The position numbers and the translations under genes are program-made. The notes below the pieces were generated by a model, which saw only the letters and a program-made list of their open reading frames with translations, searched no databases and was not told the DNA's origin. Below, piece by piece: positions 15,301-25,701 of a stretch of DNA of 64,000 bases. The DNA comes from Turritopsis dohrnii (lineage: Eukaryota; Cnidaria; Hydrozoa; Anthoathecata; Oceaniidae). The stretch lies in NCBI GenBank assembly GCA_027922465.2, contig BQMF02000030.1, positions 930,001-994,000 on the forward strand. The letters run 5' to 3'. Numbering within the stretch: the first letter of the stretch is position 1; every line of letters starts with the position of its first letter.

Positions 15301-18300
15301 AGTATTCAATAGCTTTGTAATTATACATGTTTCAAAAATTATTGGTGCTTATCATATCCATAAAAGACAATTTTTTGTCTAATTGTTAATTTTACTTCAG
15401 TAAATTTATTGTTTCGAACAAAATTTCTGCTCCTATGCATGTTGAAATAAGCAGTATAAAGTTCTTGTTACATAAAGTTATATGTTTGAGCATGGTTTAA
15501 TTATATAAAAAGTTCTGATGTCTGAAACAGTTGCTATGGAATATTTAACCTAATGTATATGCGAGTCTTCTCATCCGTTTATTTTCTGATTTGTATTTAG
15601 CCTCCAAAATATTCGGTCTTAACGGGTCAGTTACGAGGCTACAAATTTGCATTCAAGCTTGTTGGTGGCATCAGGGATGAAGACGAAGAAGTGAGTTTGA
15701 GCGCAACACAGCGGGAGTATCAGTTGTCCAATCTGAAACCGTTTGCACCTTATTCTATACGTATCGGTGCTTTCAATAGTGAAGGGAAAGGCACCTGGAC
15801 ACCACATTATACCTGGAGAACAGGAGATATCGGTAAGATGATTTCAGTTTTTGATCTATACCTTGAACAAGCACTAATCAAAGTATACTTTCATGGGACA
15901 TTGGGTAAGTAGGATTTTCTTAATCAGCCCATCCCTTGAATTGCCTATGCCCTCGGGTTAGATATTCAATTAAGGCCCATTTCCGCTAAACAAAAATTCA
16001 AATGTCAAATGACGTATAGGCATGCATATCGGATGTTCATCTCAACGGAAAGCTAAACACTGAGCGGACAAAAAAAAGTTGAAAATTTTCCACTTGTCTT
16101 GTTAAAATGTTACAAAACTTTCACAGGAACAGCAAGCGTTAAGTTTTTTTCTTCGAAGAAGTTGTAGCACTGTTACACAGTCTTAACTTCTTTAAATATT
16201 CTTCTTCTCCATTTCTCATTCATGTATCAGCTCCATTAGCCACACCAAAAAATGTGAGAATTACATTCCAAGGTTCGAGCAAGGTGAGGGTACAATGGGA
16301 ACCACCCGATCCAGAGTTAGTGAGAGGTTACTTACTGGGTTTCAAGGTATGTGTGAACAATTTGTTAAAAATCACTGCAAAGCAGTACATTTCTGTGGAA
16401 ATATAGGAACTATTTCAATAAAAATACTCTTCATCGCAGTGAGATTTTGCCCACTGGGTATAGTCTTGCTTCCGTGCTTCATCAATTTGTTTCAATAAAT
16501 TCTATTAGTGTGCATTTTGTTATAGTAGACATTTTGTAAATATGATCTGCTTAAAAAATCCTTCCTGATTTCCAGATCGAATCAATAAGACTAGATGGTA
16601 AACGACGTAGACGGCGCAGCACAATAGTGAATCCTTTGAGGGCTAGGTGCCCCTACATCCCATCTTTACAAACACACTTGGCTGGACCGCTATCCAAAGA
16701 AGTGACACTGAAGAATTTAAGAAAATACACTCGATACTCAATCTCTGTGCGAGTGTTTAACTCGTTTAGCGATGGACCTAAGAGTACACCTGTCATATTC
16801 ACCACGCCTAAGGACGGTATGTCTGCATAATATTTTTACGTAGTGGAGAAGTTTGTTGAAAAGTCACTGCAAAGGAGTACATTGAGACATATACGGACTT
16901 GATCAATGAAAATACTCTTAGACGCAGGGACTGTTTAACGATTTTATCCGCTCGGTTTGGTTTTTATTGGTAATCGAATGTTTAAATTGCAAAACGCATC
17001 AGAGCATATAATGTGAATGTCATTGTAGATTCCCCTGAAAGCAGTACAATTATTTTCAAGATTATTCATTTGGCCTAATTTTCTGTATTTTTGATGTTGT
17101 TATTGGTACTAATAGGTGTGAACTAATAGTAACCTTGAAACGTCATTACTGGTGACATGCATGTTTGATGCTTCATAATGTGAACCAGGCATAATAAGGC
17201 TCGATGGAAATCAGCTGACAAAACGGAAGTGGTTTGGTGACATTATGGTCGCCTGATGATTTCAAAGGAAGCTTTCTCTGATCATATGGCTGTAAACCTT
17301 CTTTGTAATCCCTTAGAAAGCAGATTGGAGTGCGAATATTGAGAACAATCTTTTCAAAATCCTTGCTCCCTTTACGCAATCTATTTATTTACTGTACTTG
17401 TCAAAAAGATCTTGATATTTTTTCAGTGTGTCAACTCAAGTATTTTATTTAATTTATTTTGTTCTTTTCTGCCGATAATGCTATTTTTTAATTTTTGTGT
17501 AGTGCCTGGACCGCCTTACATTCTATCCGAACGTGTTTACACTAATCTCATCGACATCGATTACGCCCAGCCTTGTGAGCCGAACGGACAAATACTGGGT
17601 TATAAAGTGGAATATCGGGAAAACAGAGGAAACCCCTTACCACCCATCGTTTTTGACCGTGACGAATATCGTGTAAGAATAAAGAACTTGAAGCCGAATA
17701 CTTTCTACCTACTGGAGTTATCTGCAAGAACGTCTGTTGGCTATGGTTTGAAAGCTTCCATTGATTTCTTAACTAAACAGGGGACTAGTAAGTGAAACTG
17801 TGTGAATAATGCACGAAATCTTGTAGTTTTGCAGTTCTTCACCACCTTTATTTGACCTTATTGTTTTGATCAGTGCTAAATACATTAGGTGAAAAAGTCG
17901 TGCGAACGTTTTTTTCATTTCATTTTATTCAAATAGTGCCATTGATAAGCTAATCAAACTTGTGTCCCAAATGTGTCCATGGAAACGTGTTGTCTGATGT
18001 AAATTTCACTATTGTCTCCTGATGTTTCTTTTACGTTACGTGAGATCGTTGCGTGAGATCGTTAGCACTCAAAAACTGTTGCTAATCAAAAATGCTGATT
18101 GTCTAATTAGTAGACAAGTTTGTTGAAAAACCACTGCAAAGGAGTACATTTACTATAGAAAGATACACCCAATTTCAATGATAATGCTCTTCGTCGCAGT
18201 GACTGCCTTCTGTCAAGTAAGATCAGTGCTATTCTTATCTCTGGCAGTCACCATCATACTAACAAGTTGTTAGAAGAGTCAATCATATAGCATGAACGCC

Positions 18301-21300
18301 TGAGGACGAAACATCACTTTTCCCAACCCAAGTAAAATGATTGTGTTATTTTTTAGGAAAACCATCTCCACCTGGACCGCCCAGTGTTTACGAAAACAAA
18401 GCATCTGTCTTGACGCTGAAATGGGAAGAAGGTGATAACGGCAATATGCCCATCAACAAATTTTATTTACGCTACCGAAAAGGTTGGTACACATTATCCA
18501 TGTTTCAATTAAATGTAGCCGAATCACCGAGGCGATTTATTGCTGCTGAGAATTCGTACTCCGCCCTCATATATCCGCCCCTACGCTACTTTTTGTTGTG
18601 ATGATGAAATATTTCCCTGAAGAGTTAAATTCATTTTTATCGTTCAGCTTTTTGATTAGCTCGTTTAGAATTTGATTCTTTTTGATTGGCTCATTTAGAA
18701 TTTGATTCTACTTTACAACAAACTACTGCTTGATAGATGTTGTGGTTTCGTTAAACATTCGTTACGTTTCGTTAAACATTCGTAGGTTTCGTTAAACATT
18801 CGTTAGGTTTCGTTAAACATTCGTTAGGTTTCGTTAAACATTCGTTAGGTTTTGTTAAACATTCGTTAGGTTTCGTTCTTTGCAAGTGTCTTTCTGAGGG
18901 TTTGTTTAAGAAGAAAGCAAGAAGTTGTGTTTGTAGAAAATCCGAAATTTGTTCGTTATTGAATTCGTGATTCAGCAGAATAAAAGTTAATCAACACAGA
19001 GGTATTGTGAGTTAAAAATCAGGATGAAATCAGGATGGTTGTTCAATTTTGTGGTTGGCTCTTTATAAGTGTCAGCAGGCAAATAGGGAGTTTGGTTTAT
19101 AAAATGTCAAAAGGTTTATTATCTGCATACGAAACTAATGTAAGTGAAGAGCTCGCTCTTGTGAACGCTCGTTTTTATTTTTTTGTTTTTCCAGCGAAAG
19201 AGGCTTGGGTCGAGCATCGTCCAATCGGCTCGGACGAAGTTCGTTACGACGACGCGTATGTCTTGTACAGCGTCGTTGGTTTGAAGAGTGGTCAAACTTA
19301 CTATTTTCAAGTCAAGTCACAAACCGATCTGGGAATATCGGATTACAGTGATTCGTCTGTACCGATTGTAACAGGTATTTAGAGGGATTTTGTTTGTTTG
19401 TTTGTTTTGTTTCGTAACTGAAAAATATAAACAACAAAATGTCACGAGTCACTAACTCGTTGGAATAGTTTCAGAATACGCACGGCAGGAGCCCTATTCG
19501 AATTAACGCCCTTATTATAAACGCCCTTTGGTAATGCTAAGAAGAAATTATTGATATTGAGAATCGGATTGATCTACAACGACGCCCAGTCCTAAGAAGG
19601 CGTTCTTTACCATTGTTTTAGCTGCACCCAGAAGTGGCGATAAGCCAATCTACGAGAAGATGTGGTTCATCTTTCTGATGGTTGTCATTGTACTGTTGAT
19701 CATCATTGCAACAGCTGTGTGTTGCTGGTACTGTCAATGTCGCAAGAAGAAATTCAGTAAGTCAATACCTATAGTAGCACTACATACTGTGTTGATTTGT
19801 TTTCTATGCAACACTTAGTCCCAGTACTTGGGCTCTCACAGAAACAACCTCTTGAAGGAAGGGTACTTACTGTCTTAGTTGCTTTCACAGCATGTTCTTT
19901 ACCTTGCAGAGCCGTCAACTCAACCGTACACGATGAGCAGTTTCGAGATGGCGATGGTGCGCAACGGACGTCAATCAGATGCTGACAGTAGAAAGCGACT
20001 GTTAGGTGACTCAAGAAACGGCTCCATGGCCCCATCTGTCGCTTCATCAAAGAAATCGAAGCCACAGTATGTCGGATTTACTTTTTGCCTTGTCGATGAG
20101 TCGACTTATTTCATCCCAGCGGGCAAAATCGTCAAAAAAGTTAATGATCGAGTCAAAAATCGATAACATCTCTAGGATAGTTATTTTTACCAAAAATGGA
20201 CTTAAGTTTTTCAACCTCTATATGAAAAAGACTCCAACTGGAACAAATGCGAAAATTACGAAACAAGAGTGAGTAAACAAGACCGTGTTTAAAATGTTCT
20301 GGTATATGTTCTGGTGAAAATTGGAGAACACACCACTAAACGTGACTTTTTATGATATACACTATTGACAAAATGACCGTTATCTCGAGTTATAATTGAC
20401 ATCCAAAACAGAAAGAACGTTGGATTTAGATTCCTCTTCATTAGTAAAACTAATATTCTTATGTTCGGAATTTACCATTCATCGCAGTGACTTTCGACAA
20501 TTTTGTGTGATAGCACTTCTCCATTGATGTTATTTTTGCTGATTGGACTTCATGCTTTTATTTTGAAAAGTATTAACTGAAGGAGATGTTTTTCTTTCAG
20601 TGGCGCTAGACGAAGCTCTGCCGGTAGTCTTGCGAAATCCTTTGATCTATCAGACAACGACGCCGATAAATCTTCAGACGAAACAGAGTATAACCGACGC
20701 CGACCTCCGCCGCCTGAAGCTTCTATCGCTAATCATTATTCTAATGACCCTTACGCTAAAAATTGGCGTGACTCTATGGACAAACAAACGAAGAAAGCTT
20801 TACTGTCAGAATTTGCGCGTCGACCTTCGCAAGCATCCGTGGACACACTTAACGAAAAGAAAAGGTACGGTTTACAAATACCTCTTCCAGTGTTATGCTG
20901 AAGATAGTAAACACAACACAAACTTGTTCAGGTATCAACTAGCTGGGAAATGTCCCCTCGTTCTCCAATCTGATTGGCTGTGAGATGTTTTTTTTAACTG
21001 TGTTAACCAATCAGATTGCAGAGGAGATTTTCCAACATGAGTTATTATCAGAGTATTCCTAAGAGTGGACAAATTTGAATTATGACGTCCATCATGACGG
21101 AATTTCAAGTACATATCTCAGTGAGGATATTCTTTGACTTTTATCAACTAAAACTTCATAAGGAGACGATTTTTAATGATGTTATCATCACACTGAACTT
21201 CCTGGTTTTTCGGTTTCCGTAGGTTTGACTCTAGAGAGGTTCTAGAAAGACCACGCCCTAGACCTGGTCGTCCTGACTTGACCGAACGAAAAAAGCTTGC

Positions 21301-22006
21301 TCGATCCGAACCGTTCCTTGATCAACAGGATGAGTCTTTCCAGCCTCAACAGCGCCATCAGCAACGACCTTTACGCCCTGGTAAAAGACAAGTAGATCGT
21401 GAGCTAGCACGGTCGGAACCCGATTTGAACCGCCCTCCTGGTCCTCCTGACAGTCAAGTGACTCGTCAGTCGAGTTTTCTTCGAGCTACAGCTGGCGATG
21501 ATTCGGATAATGAGAGCTTAAGAGGTGTTTATGAGCGAGAAAAATCCAAACGTGAAATGGCGCTGGAATATGATAATCGAATGGATAACTTTTATCCAAA
21601 TACCGCCCCGCCGCCCTATGATTTTAACTCGGCACCACCGGCGTATTCACCGTCTGAACAGGACGACAGAATGTCGGACGATCTACATTCAGAACGAAGT
21701 TATTCCAACAAGAATAGACCGTATATACCACCTAAACCAAGAAATAGTGATTATTCGGACAGTTCGGATGGGCGCTATCAAGGCCGCCCTTACAATCCAC
21801 CCAAATCTTACCACGCTGACCGTGGTTTTTACAATCCAGAAAAATCATACTCTCCACGTGATGGAAGAAGTCCTGCGTCTTACAACGCCACAGAACCTGT
21901 TTACCGCCCACAGGGACAGTTTTCGCCCCCGCAAAGTTCTCGTTTTGATGACGAGCTTTATGACGACGGCGTAGACGGATATGAACCCGACATGACGCTA
22001 GTCTAA
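9..22006 (+). CDS. sdk: Sidekick-like adhesion receptor (5' end outside window)
   Basis: Homophilic Ig-superfamily adhesion receptor of the plasma membrane; in flies and vertebrates Sidekick acts at cell vertices and synapses (family knowledge). Exons I place: 9-305, 475-789, 879-984, 1243-1457, 2920-3189, 4505-4641, 5732-5870, 6104-6382, 6605-6706, 6833-7027, 7729-7799, 7890-8121, 8407-8522, 8625-8823, 9018-9129, 9211-9386, 11812-12132, 12367-12437, 12592-12829, 12948-13063, 13241-13427, 13561-13857, 14227-14547, 14686-14756, 15601-15832, 16231-16346, 16576-16816, 17503-17787, 18357-18482, 19195-19374, 19622-19756, 19910-20066, 20601-20864, 21223-22006. All phases join without a stop, giving about 2,366 residues. 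Six Ig, thirteen FN3, one membrane helix and a PDZ-ligand C-terminus is the exact Sidekick order; vertebrate SDK proteins are about 2,200 aa. The donor of exon 18357-18482 (GTTGGT) is unusual. The signal peptide exon is missing because the window starts inside the gene. Confidence 0.93.
1030..1147. mobile_element. CCCAGT-family MITE, copy 1
   Basis: A 118-bp semi-palindromic element that starts CCCAGTCGG and ends CCCACTGGG. Both arms share the same imperfect pattern (a CCCAGT...GGCA head, then TTTGCGAAGGAG against the complement of CTTCGTCCCAGTGAC). CTTCT occurs directly on each side, a possible 5-bp target duplication. It lies in the intron that splits Ig3. Confidence 0.7.
2025..2648. mobile_element. 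TA-flanked MITE with about 200-bp inverted repeats (Tc1/mariner type)
   Basis: The left end reads CAGTGTGTTTCGTAATGTTG and the right end is its reverse complement with few changes. Pairing continues inward for roughly 200 bp on each side (for example ATGGTCGATTAA against TTAATCGACCAT). TA lies directly outside both ends (2023-2024 and 2649-2650). There is no coding capacity. Assignment to Tc1/mariner rests on the TA duplication and the CAGT start. It lies in the intron between Ig3 and Ig4. Confidence 0.75.
3279..3399. mobile_element. CCCAGT-family MITE, copy 2
   Basis: A 121-bp copy, CCCAGCCGGC to CCCACTGGG, clearly related to copy 1 (shared TTTCTATAGAAATATGCACA core and CTTCGTCGCAGTGAC arm). 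It lies shortly after exon 2920-3189 of sdk. Confidence 0.75.
3455..4461. mobile_element. hAT-like non-autonomous element with poly-C/poly-G end
   Basis: Ends are CATAGTGTGC and its exact complement GCACACTATG, flanked on both sides by CTTAC (3450-3454 and 4462-4466), a 5-bp target duplication. Both subterminal regions carry repeats of GGTCCCACC. The right end contains 31 C (4391-4421), a short GC spacer and 24 G (4429-4452). No protein is evident. The hAT assignment is inference from the terminus style and duplication. Confidence 0.65.
4701..5401. mobile_element. TTAA-flanked MITE (Kolobok- or piggyBac-like)
   Basis: Inverted termini AGGGAAATTAAGCCTT and AAGGCTTAATTTCCCT are perfect complements, each flanked by TTAA (4697-4700 and 5402-5405). 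The element is 701 bp with no coding signal. The TTAA duplication is shared by piggyBac and Kolobok; the purine start (AG) favours Kolobok. It lies in the intron that splits Ig5. Confidence 0.7.
6605..19374 (+). CDS. sdk: sdk exons for fibronectin type III domains 1-13
   Basis: Each FN3 unit opens after a phase-1 intron with a proline-rich start (PSAAPYGLQA, PGPPRDI, PSPPGPPS), then the B-strand tryptophan and the Y-x-[VIF]-x-[VA] F-strand. Units by exon pair: FN1 6605/6833, FN2 7729/7890, FN3 8407/8625, FN4 9018/9211, FN5 11812 alone, FN6 12367/12592, FN7 12948/13241, FN8 13561 alone, FN9 14227 alone, FN10 14686/15601, FN11 16231/16576, FN12 17503 alone, FN13 18357/19195. FN11 carries a basic run (KRRRRRS) in a loop at the start of exon 16576-16816. 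Thirteen units equals the vertebrate and fly count. The domain register is clear from the splice phases, so confidence in the count is high. Confidence 0.9.
7028..7728 (+). other. sdk intron, no recognisable element
   Basis: A 701-bp intron between FN1 and FN2. It is AT-rich with short inverted repeats around a genomic AATCGTAAAAAGATTG motif. I see nothing codable here. Confidence 0.6.
9387..11811 (+). other. Longest sdk intron, repeat-bearing
   Basis: A 2.4-kb intron between FN4 and FN5. It holds a degenerate CCCAGT-family MITE core at about 10368-10440 and a diverged direct repeat of about 45 bp (10118-10173 and 11440-11500, sharing GTCAC-TTCGATTGG). TATATTAGC near 9468 and GCTATTATATA near 11645 could be the ends of one old insertion. 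No protein-coding segment is supported. Confidence 0.45.
14965..15265 (+). pseudogene. LINE reverse transcriptase C-terminal remnant
   Basis: In shifting frames the translation gives AIVRPCLEYCCHLWAGASAH followed by LHLLDRIQ, then NKYFHGHCSDDLHQL and a TFSRNTRLSSNFHP stretch. These are typical of the region after the reverse transcriptase core in Jockey/CR1-type LINEs. Frameshifts and stops interrupt it, so it is dead. It lies in the 844-bp intron that splits FN10. Confidence 0.7.
16355..16459. mobile_element. CCCAGT-family MITE, copy in FN11 intron
   Basis: About 105 bp, from AATTTGTTAAAAATCACTGC to CCCACTGGG, with the TTTCTGTGGAAATATA core. The left terminus is worn and begins within about 10 bp of the exon 16231-16346 donor. 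Confidence 0.6.
16842..16955. mobile_element. CCCAGT-family MITE, copy in FN11-FN12 intron
   Basis: A diverged copy: AGTTTGTTGAAAAGTCACTG at the left, and GACGCAGGGACTG then ACGATTTTATCCGC at the right. Recognised only by alignment to the other copies. Confidence 0.5.
18108..18205. mobile_element. CCCAGT-family MITE, copy in FN12-FN13 intron
   Basis: Left arm AAGTTTGTTGAAAAACCACTG, core ACTATAGAAAGATACACC, right arm CTTCGTCGCAGTGAC. The right terminus is truncated and joined to a short SINE-like piece (GTGCTATTCTTATCTCTGGC, about 18225-18244). Confidence 0.55.
18648..18875 (+). repeat. Two small tandem arrays in the FN13 intron
   Basis: First, about 30 bp (TTTTTGATTAGCTCGTTTAG and onward) is present twice at 18648-18707. 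Then a 20-21-bp unit, GTTTCGTTAAACATTCGTTAG, is repeated six times from 18745, with one 20-bp unit and one C-to-T variant. There are no spacers. Confidence 0.85.
19622..22006 (+). CDS. sdk: sdk membrane helix and cytoplasmic tail with PDZ ligand
   Basis: Exon 19622-19756 encodes a short juxtamembrane stretch, about 24 hydrophobic residues (from MWFIFLMVVIVLLIII on), then a stop-transfer run CQCRKKK. The tail uses exons 19910-20066, 20601-20864 and 21223-22006. In exon 20601-20864 the true frame gives GARRSSAGSLAKSFDLSDND and continues open. The last exon is rich in Pro, Arg, Ser and Tyr. It has two PPxY motifs (PPPY and PPAY, about 21608-21647) and a repeated LARSEP motif. The last residues DMTLV end in T-x-V, a class I PDZ ligand; vertebrate Sidekicks also end in a PDZ ligand and bind MAGI scaffolds (family knowledge). 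The stop is TAA at 22004-22006. Confidence 0.88.
20067..20600 (+). other. sdk tail intron with MITE fragments
   Basis: Contains a solo CCCAGT-family end (CCCAGCGGGCAAAATCGTC, from 20115) and another fragment (TCGCAGTGACTTTCGACAAT, about 20483). Open frames crossing the exon boundary here are not coding. Confidence 0.5.
20949..21034. repeat. CCAATCAGA hairpin element
   Basis: GGGAAATGTCCCCTCGTTCTCCAATCTGATTGGC pairs imperfectly with ACCAATCAGATTGCAGAGGA-GATTTTCC downstream, forming an 86-bp hairpin in the last sdk intron. A related segment (AATCTGATTGGC ... GAACCAATGAG) lies at about 23582-23672, so this is probably a small MITE family. Confidence 0.5.
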
Positions 22007-24034
22007 CTGAACACATTTCTTAAAGCAGATGGAAGTTGGGATCATGCAACCTTGGTGCAACACCTTACTATTTCCATGTGAATGAAACGACCGAAAAACT
22101 TTCGCCTTCATGTTTATATGTATAAATTTTTATGGGCTACTGTACTCGATCTAGAGCTCTAATCATATTTGCACAATCATATTTTATGACGTATGTTAGA
22201 CTTTGATAACCAAATTGTTACAAAATCTTCAGTTATATTATTCCTGCCAACTTGAAAGCAGTCAAAAAGAAACATCTTAAAACCAACAGGGTTGCCACTC
22301 GATCAGAACGAAGATTTAATTTTCGTGGTTCGGCAAAGTAATCACGAGAGGCGAGTATTCTTCGATTTTCTGGTTTTTATTTTGTCATGAGTGACTTAGT
22401 CATGCTTTTAGATTTTGCACATACTTTTGAATTGCATTATGGGGTTAACTTTATGAACTCTAGAAAGAGTGATGATTTTGGACAAAAGACGTCTTAGCTA
22501 CGATAATCATCTCAATAGTTTGATTGCTAACCCTGTCGATTAAAACATTCGAATAAAAAAGGGAAATGTTTCAACCAATCAATTTTTTTCTACCGAAACA
22601 AGCGAACGCTTTCAACTTGGTAGGTCTACGTATGAAGAACTCCGTTCTCACTTGTCGAAAAAAAATAAAAAGCTTTGGCTTATTAAGTGCCTCCCATCTG
22701 CTGGTATAGTTACGTCATCTGAAATGACGTCTGCTATCGCCGTCATCGTTTTTGGGAAGTGAAAGGACGTGTCGGCAGAATATCCATGTTTTATTTGATC
22801 TGCATTTTTTTAATTTTATGAACGGAATTTCGAATGACAAAAATTTTTGATTGATTTTATATTCTGCTTATATAAAGAAGCAACGAGTCACATCATGTTT
22901 ATTTTTATAGTAAATTAGATAATTTTTGTTAATTTTGATTTTTTTTTTCGTTGTCGTTTTTAACTGTTACCATTTACCAACGCCTTCATTTCCTCGACTT
23001 ATGAATTTCCACCACGATAAGTTTTCTGCTCAACAAATACTTCAAAGTCTCGGTGTTGCTAGCTTGCGTAAAACGACAGTTTTCGTTTAACGAACAATGT
23101 TTTTCGTTTTTGTCCTACGAAACCCTCATAATAACCAACATCGCCTTTGAAATCCTCATAAATACAGCGAACCTTTTTTGAAAAATCCTGCGGTGTTGGC
23201 CTTAATGGGAGCTGTGAACTAGTTCACTACACTGTCCTTTGCCTCGTTGCTATGGGTTACACGTGAATGATAGTGTCATATTAGTAAATTTTATCATAGC
23301 AATACCTCTGTTGATGAGTCGGGGAAATGCTGTGGCAGTCACTCACCTACTGAGCGATATTTATTTTTCATTTTTATGATATTATTTAGTGGTTAGAGAT
23401 AAAAGCAAACAATTTAGTTGATAACTAAATGTGTTGAATCGATGTATGGTGACTAATTCTTTGATAATTCTAAAAAAAAAAATTTGTATAACTTAAAAGT
23501 TTGTATGTGGTCAGTGGTCTCCCCGATTCCACGCAGACATCAATCGGAATTTTGCAAGGAGTCTACTTTGCTTTACGAAATGGGAAATCTCTCGGCGGAA
23601 AAAATTCATTTATAATCTGATTGGCTCCGAAAAACTTATTTGTGAGCTGAGTGAACCAATGAGATTTAATAAAGACAACAGCGAAGTTTTCCGATTGGTA
23701 AAGAATATGTTAATCTAACAAGATTCACAAAAGTTTTTGGTTGAGTCTTTTTCCTTTGTTTGAATAAATTATGGCACAATCATTCGGTTAACCAAGACAA
23801 ATTGTACAGAGTTTTCACACTTATAACGACTGCATCTTGTTGTCATAGCAGCTTCCAAATGAGCTCATCTTGTTAGCTTAGCAACAAAAATAGAACAGAG
23901 GCAGACAGTTTTAGATTGTAATTATAAATCATAAAAATAATTCACACTTTATTTCGAAGTAAGCTGTTAAATTTGTTAATCTAGCGTGAGGTGTTTTGTG
24001 AACTGAAGAAACAATAGTAGTAACTGGCTAACTT
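22007..24034 (+). other. sdk 3' UTR and intergenic DNA
   Basis: Non-coding. The best polyadenylation signal for sdk is AATAAA at 22552-22557, which would give a 3' UTR of about 565 nt. Beyond it I see AT-rich sequence and one CCAAT-type hairpin relic near 23600, and no gene. Confidence 0.6.
22552..22557 (+). terminator. Polyadenylation signal of sdk
   Basis: AATAAA, the first canonical hexamer after the sdk stop codon. Confidence 0.5.
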
Positions 24035-24383
24035 AACGCATGCTCACTTGACAGTATTTATACAGCGCATGCTCACTTGACAGTATTTATACAACGCATG
24101 CTCACTTGACAGTATTTATACAACGCATGCTCACTTGACAGTATTTATACAGCGCATGCTCACTTGACAGTATACAACGCATGCTCACTTGACAGTATTT
24201 ATACAACGCATGCTCACTTGACAGTATACAACGCATGCTCACTTGACAGTATACAACGCATGCTCACTTGACAGTATACAACGCATGCTCACTTGACAGT
24301 ATTTATACAACGCATGTTCACTTGACAGTATTTATACAACGCATGTTCACTTGACAGTATACAACGCATGCTCACTTGACAGT
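24035..24383 (+). repeat. Minisatellite with two unit lengths
   Basis: Thirteen units of AACGCATGCTCACTTGACAG plus a tail. The tail is either TATTTATAC (29-bp unit) or TATAC (25-bp unit). Order of the twelve complete units: long x4, short, long, short x3, long x2, short; the thirteenth ends the array. Units 11 and 12 share a GTTC variant. There is no unique spacer, so it is not CRISPR-like. Confidence 0.95.
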
Positions 24384-25402
24384 GATTATGTTCAGTATGA
24401 TGGTGAAGATGACCTTGCAACTAACAATCTTGCTTGGTTGAATTGTTTAAGCGTATCAAAATAATTAAGTAAAAGTTAGCACGGTAATAACTCTTGTGTG
24501 TCTGAAGACATGTCGAAAAAGTTTTGGAAAAATGTTTGCTCATCTTTCAGCATTTGGGCCATTGTTTAAAACTGGCAGTACCAAAAAAATAACATTTTTT
24601 TTTCTTTTGAAGGCAAGTCATGTGATACATATTTTCACGCTGAATTGATTTATGCAACTTATTTACTTGTAAACCTATATACTCCATCCACTGAAAAACC
24701 GTCACCAATATCACAAATAAATTCTGATAATTGCATACCCAATGTACCTAATGACGTCATAACAATAGAACAATAGGTCACCTGTTTATAACAATTAGAT
24801 GAAAATGTACAAAATAGATCAAAGTCCAACTGGTCCAAATTTCAACAAAAAAGCCTAGTCCTAATAGGGTTAAGCGCTTCCCTCTAATATGAAAATTCAA
24901 TATAAAAAATTTAATAAGCGCCCGGGCGGTTAATAGAGGAAATACTTTATCGGTAAAAACTTTGTCGGTACAAATTTTTGTCACTTGGCCAAAAATTCGT
25001 CATTTTCGTCCGACGAATAATTCAATACTTTCGTTATTGCTTATATGTTTATTTACTCGATTTCATTATTAACAAAACAAATGGGAAAGTGCTTTTTTGA
25101 TTGCACGTCTGTAAAAGGCGCCCTTATTTTGGACGCAATGGAACCGGTGAGTGTAAACACAGCCAAATAAGTTTCCAGGTAGCGGCTTTGAATAATGTAC
25201 GTGTGTAAATGTAGCCTTGGTTAGATTTATGAACTATTGTATAAGAAACTTTTTGAGAAACTTCCATTTCGTTATTTGCAAGAATTTGTCTCTATGCCCA
25301 TCCCATTAGGCTGTGACATCTAGTAACAAGGTGTCCGGCCTGCTTCGGTTGATCCCCTCAAATTAAACCACCCAAACCAATAATGCAGATGAAATTTCAG
25401 AA
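24384..25402 (+). other. Intergenic DNA upstream of peptide gene copy 1
   Basis: AT-rich. I searched it for a signal-peptide exon matching that of copy 2 and found none. Nothing else is recognisable. Confidence 0.5.
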
Positions 25403-25701
25403 AAAACTGTGCAGTGATGGTGTAGTGGTTAGTACCTTTGAGTGCGACCACTGCGACCCGTGTTCGAGTCCAGTTATGTCGTATCTCAATACTCCACTCC
25501 GATGCGCTTTAAAAGCAGCGTATCAGCCCATCAGGAGCCATCGACTGACTGCACACTGGCCTTCGGGCAAGTTAGAGCAATGCTATACGTATCTCTGGCG
25601 GTAAGTCAACTACTAGTTGCAAGTCGGCGGGCAGAAGAACCAACCATTGCGGATGGAAGCCCAAGGACTAAAAACTCTCGGTTACTTACTTACTTACTTA
25701 C
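25403..25701 (+). mobile_element. tRNA-derived SINE, copy A
   Basis: The head resembles a tRNA: A-box-like TGTAGTGGTTAG at 25421-25432 and B-box GTTCGAGTCC at 25462-25471. A conserved body follows (ATGCGCTTTAAAAGCAGCGT, ACTACTAGTTGCAAGTCGGC), and the 3' end is a TTAC/CTTA repeat. It sits at the 5' limit of homology between the two peptide-gene copies. Confidence 0.85.

Noticed and set aside
18745..18875. Six 20-21-bp repeats considered as a CRISPR-like array
   Set aside because: No spacers; simple tandem array in an intron.
20600..20983. 127-codon open frame from an ATG-like start in the sdk tail
   Set aside because: Wrong frame: the splice phase from exon 19910-20066 requires the other frame, which is open to 20864 and gives a normal Ser/Arg-rich tail.
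21525..22016. Overlapping open frames on both strands in the last sdk exon
   Set aside because: Shadows of the 784-nt terminal exon, whose own frame is fixed by splicing and ends in a PDZ ligand.
24035..24383. Regular repeats resembling a CRISPR array
   Set aside because: Units are directly adjacent with no unique spacers, and the surrounding genes are animal.
25403..25480. Possible functional tRNA gene
   Set aside because: Only the A- and B-box regions resemble a tRNA; the acceptor stem does not close and the sequence continues as a SINE repeated elsewhere.
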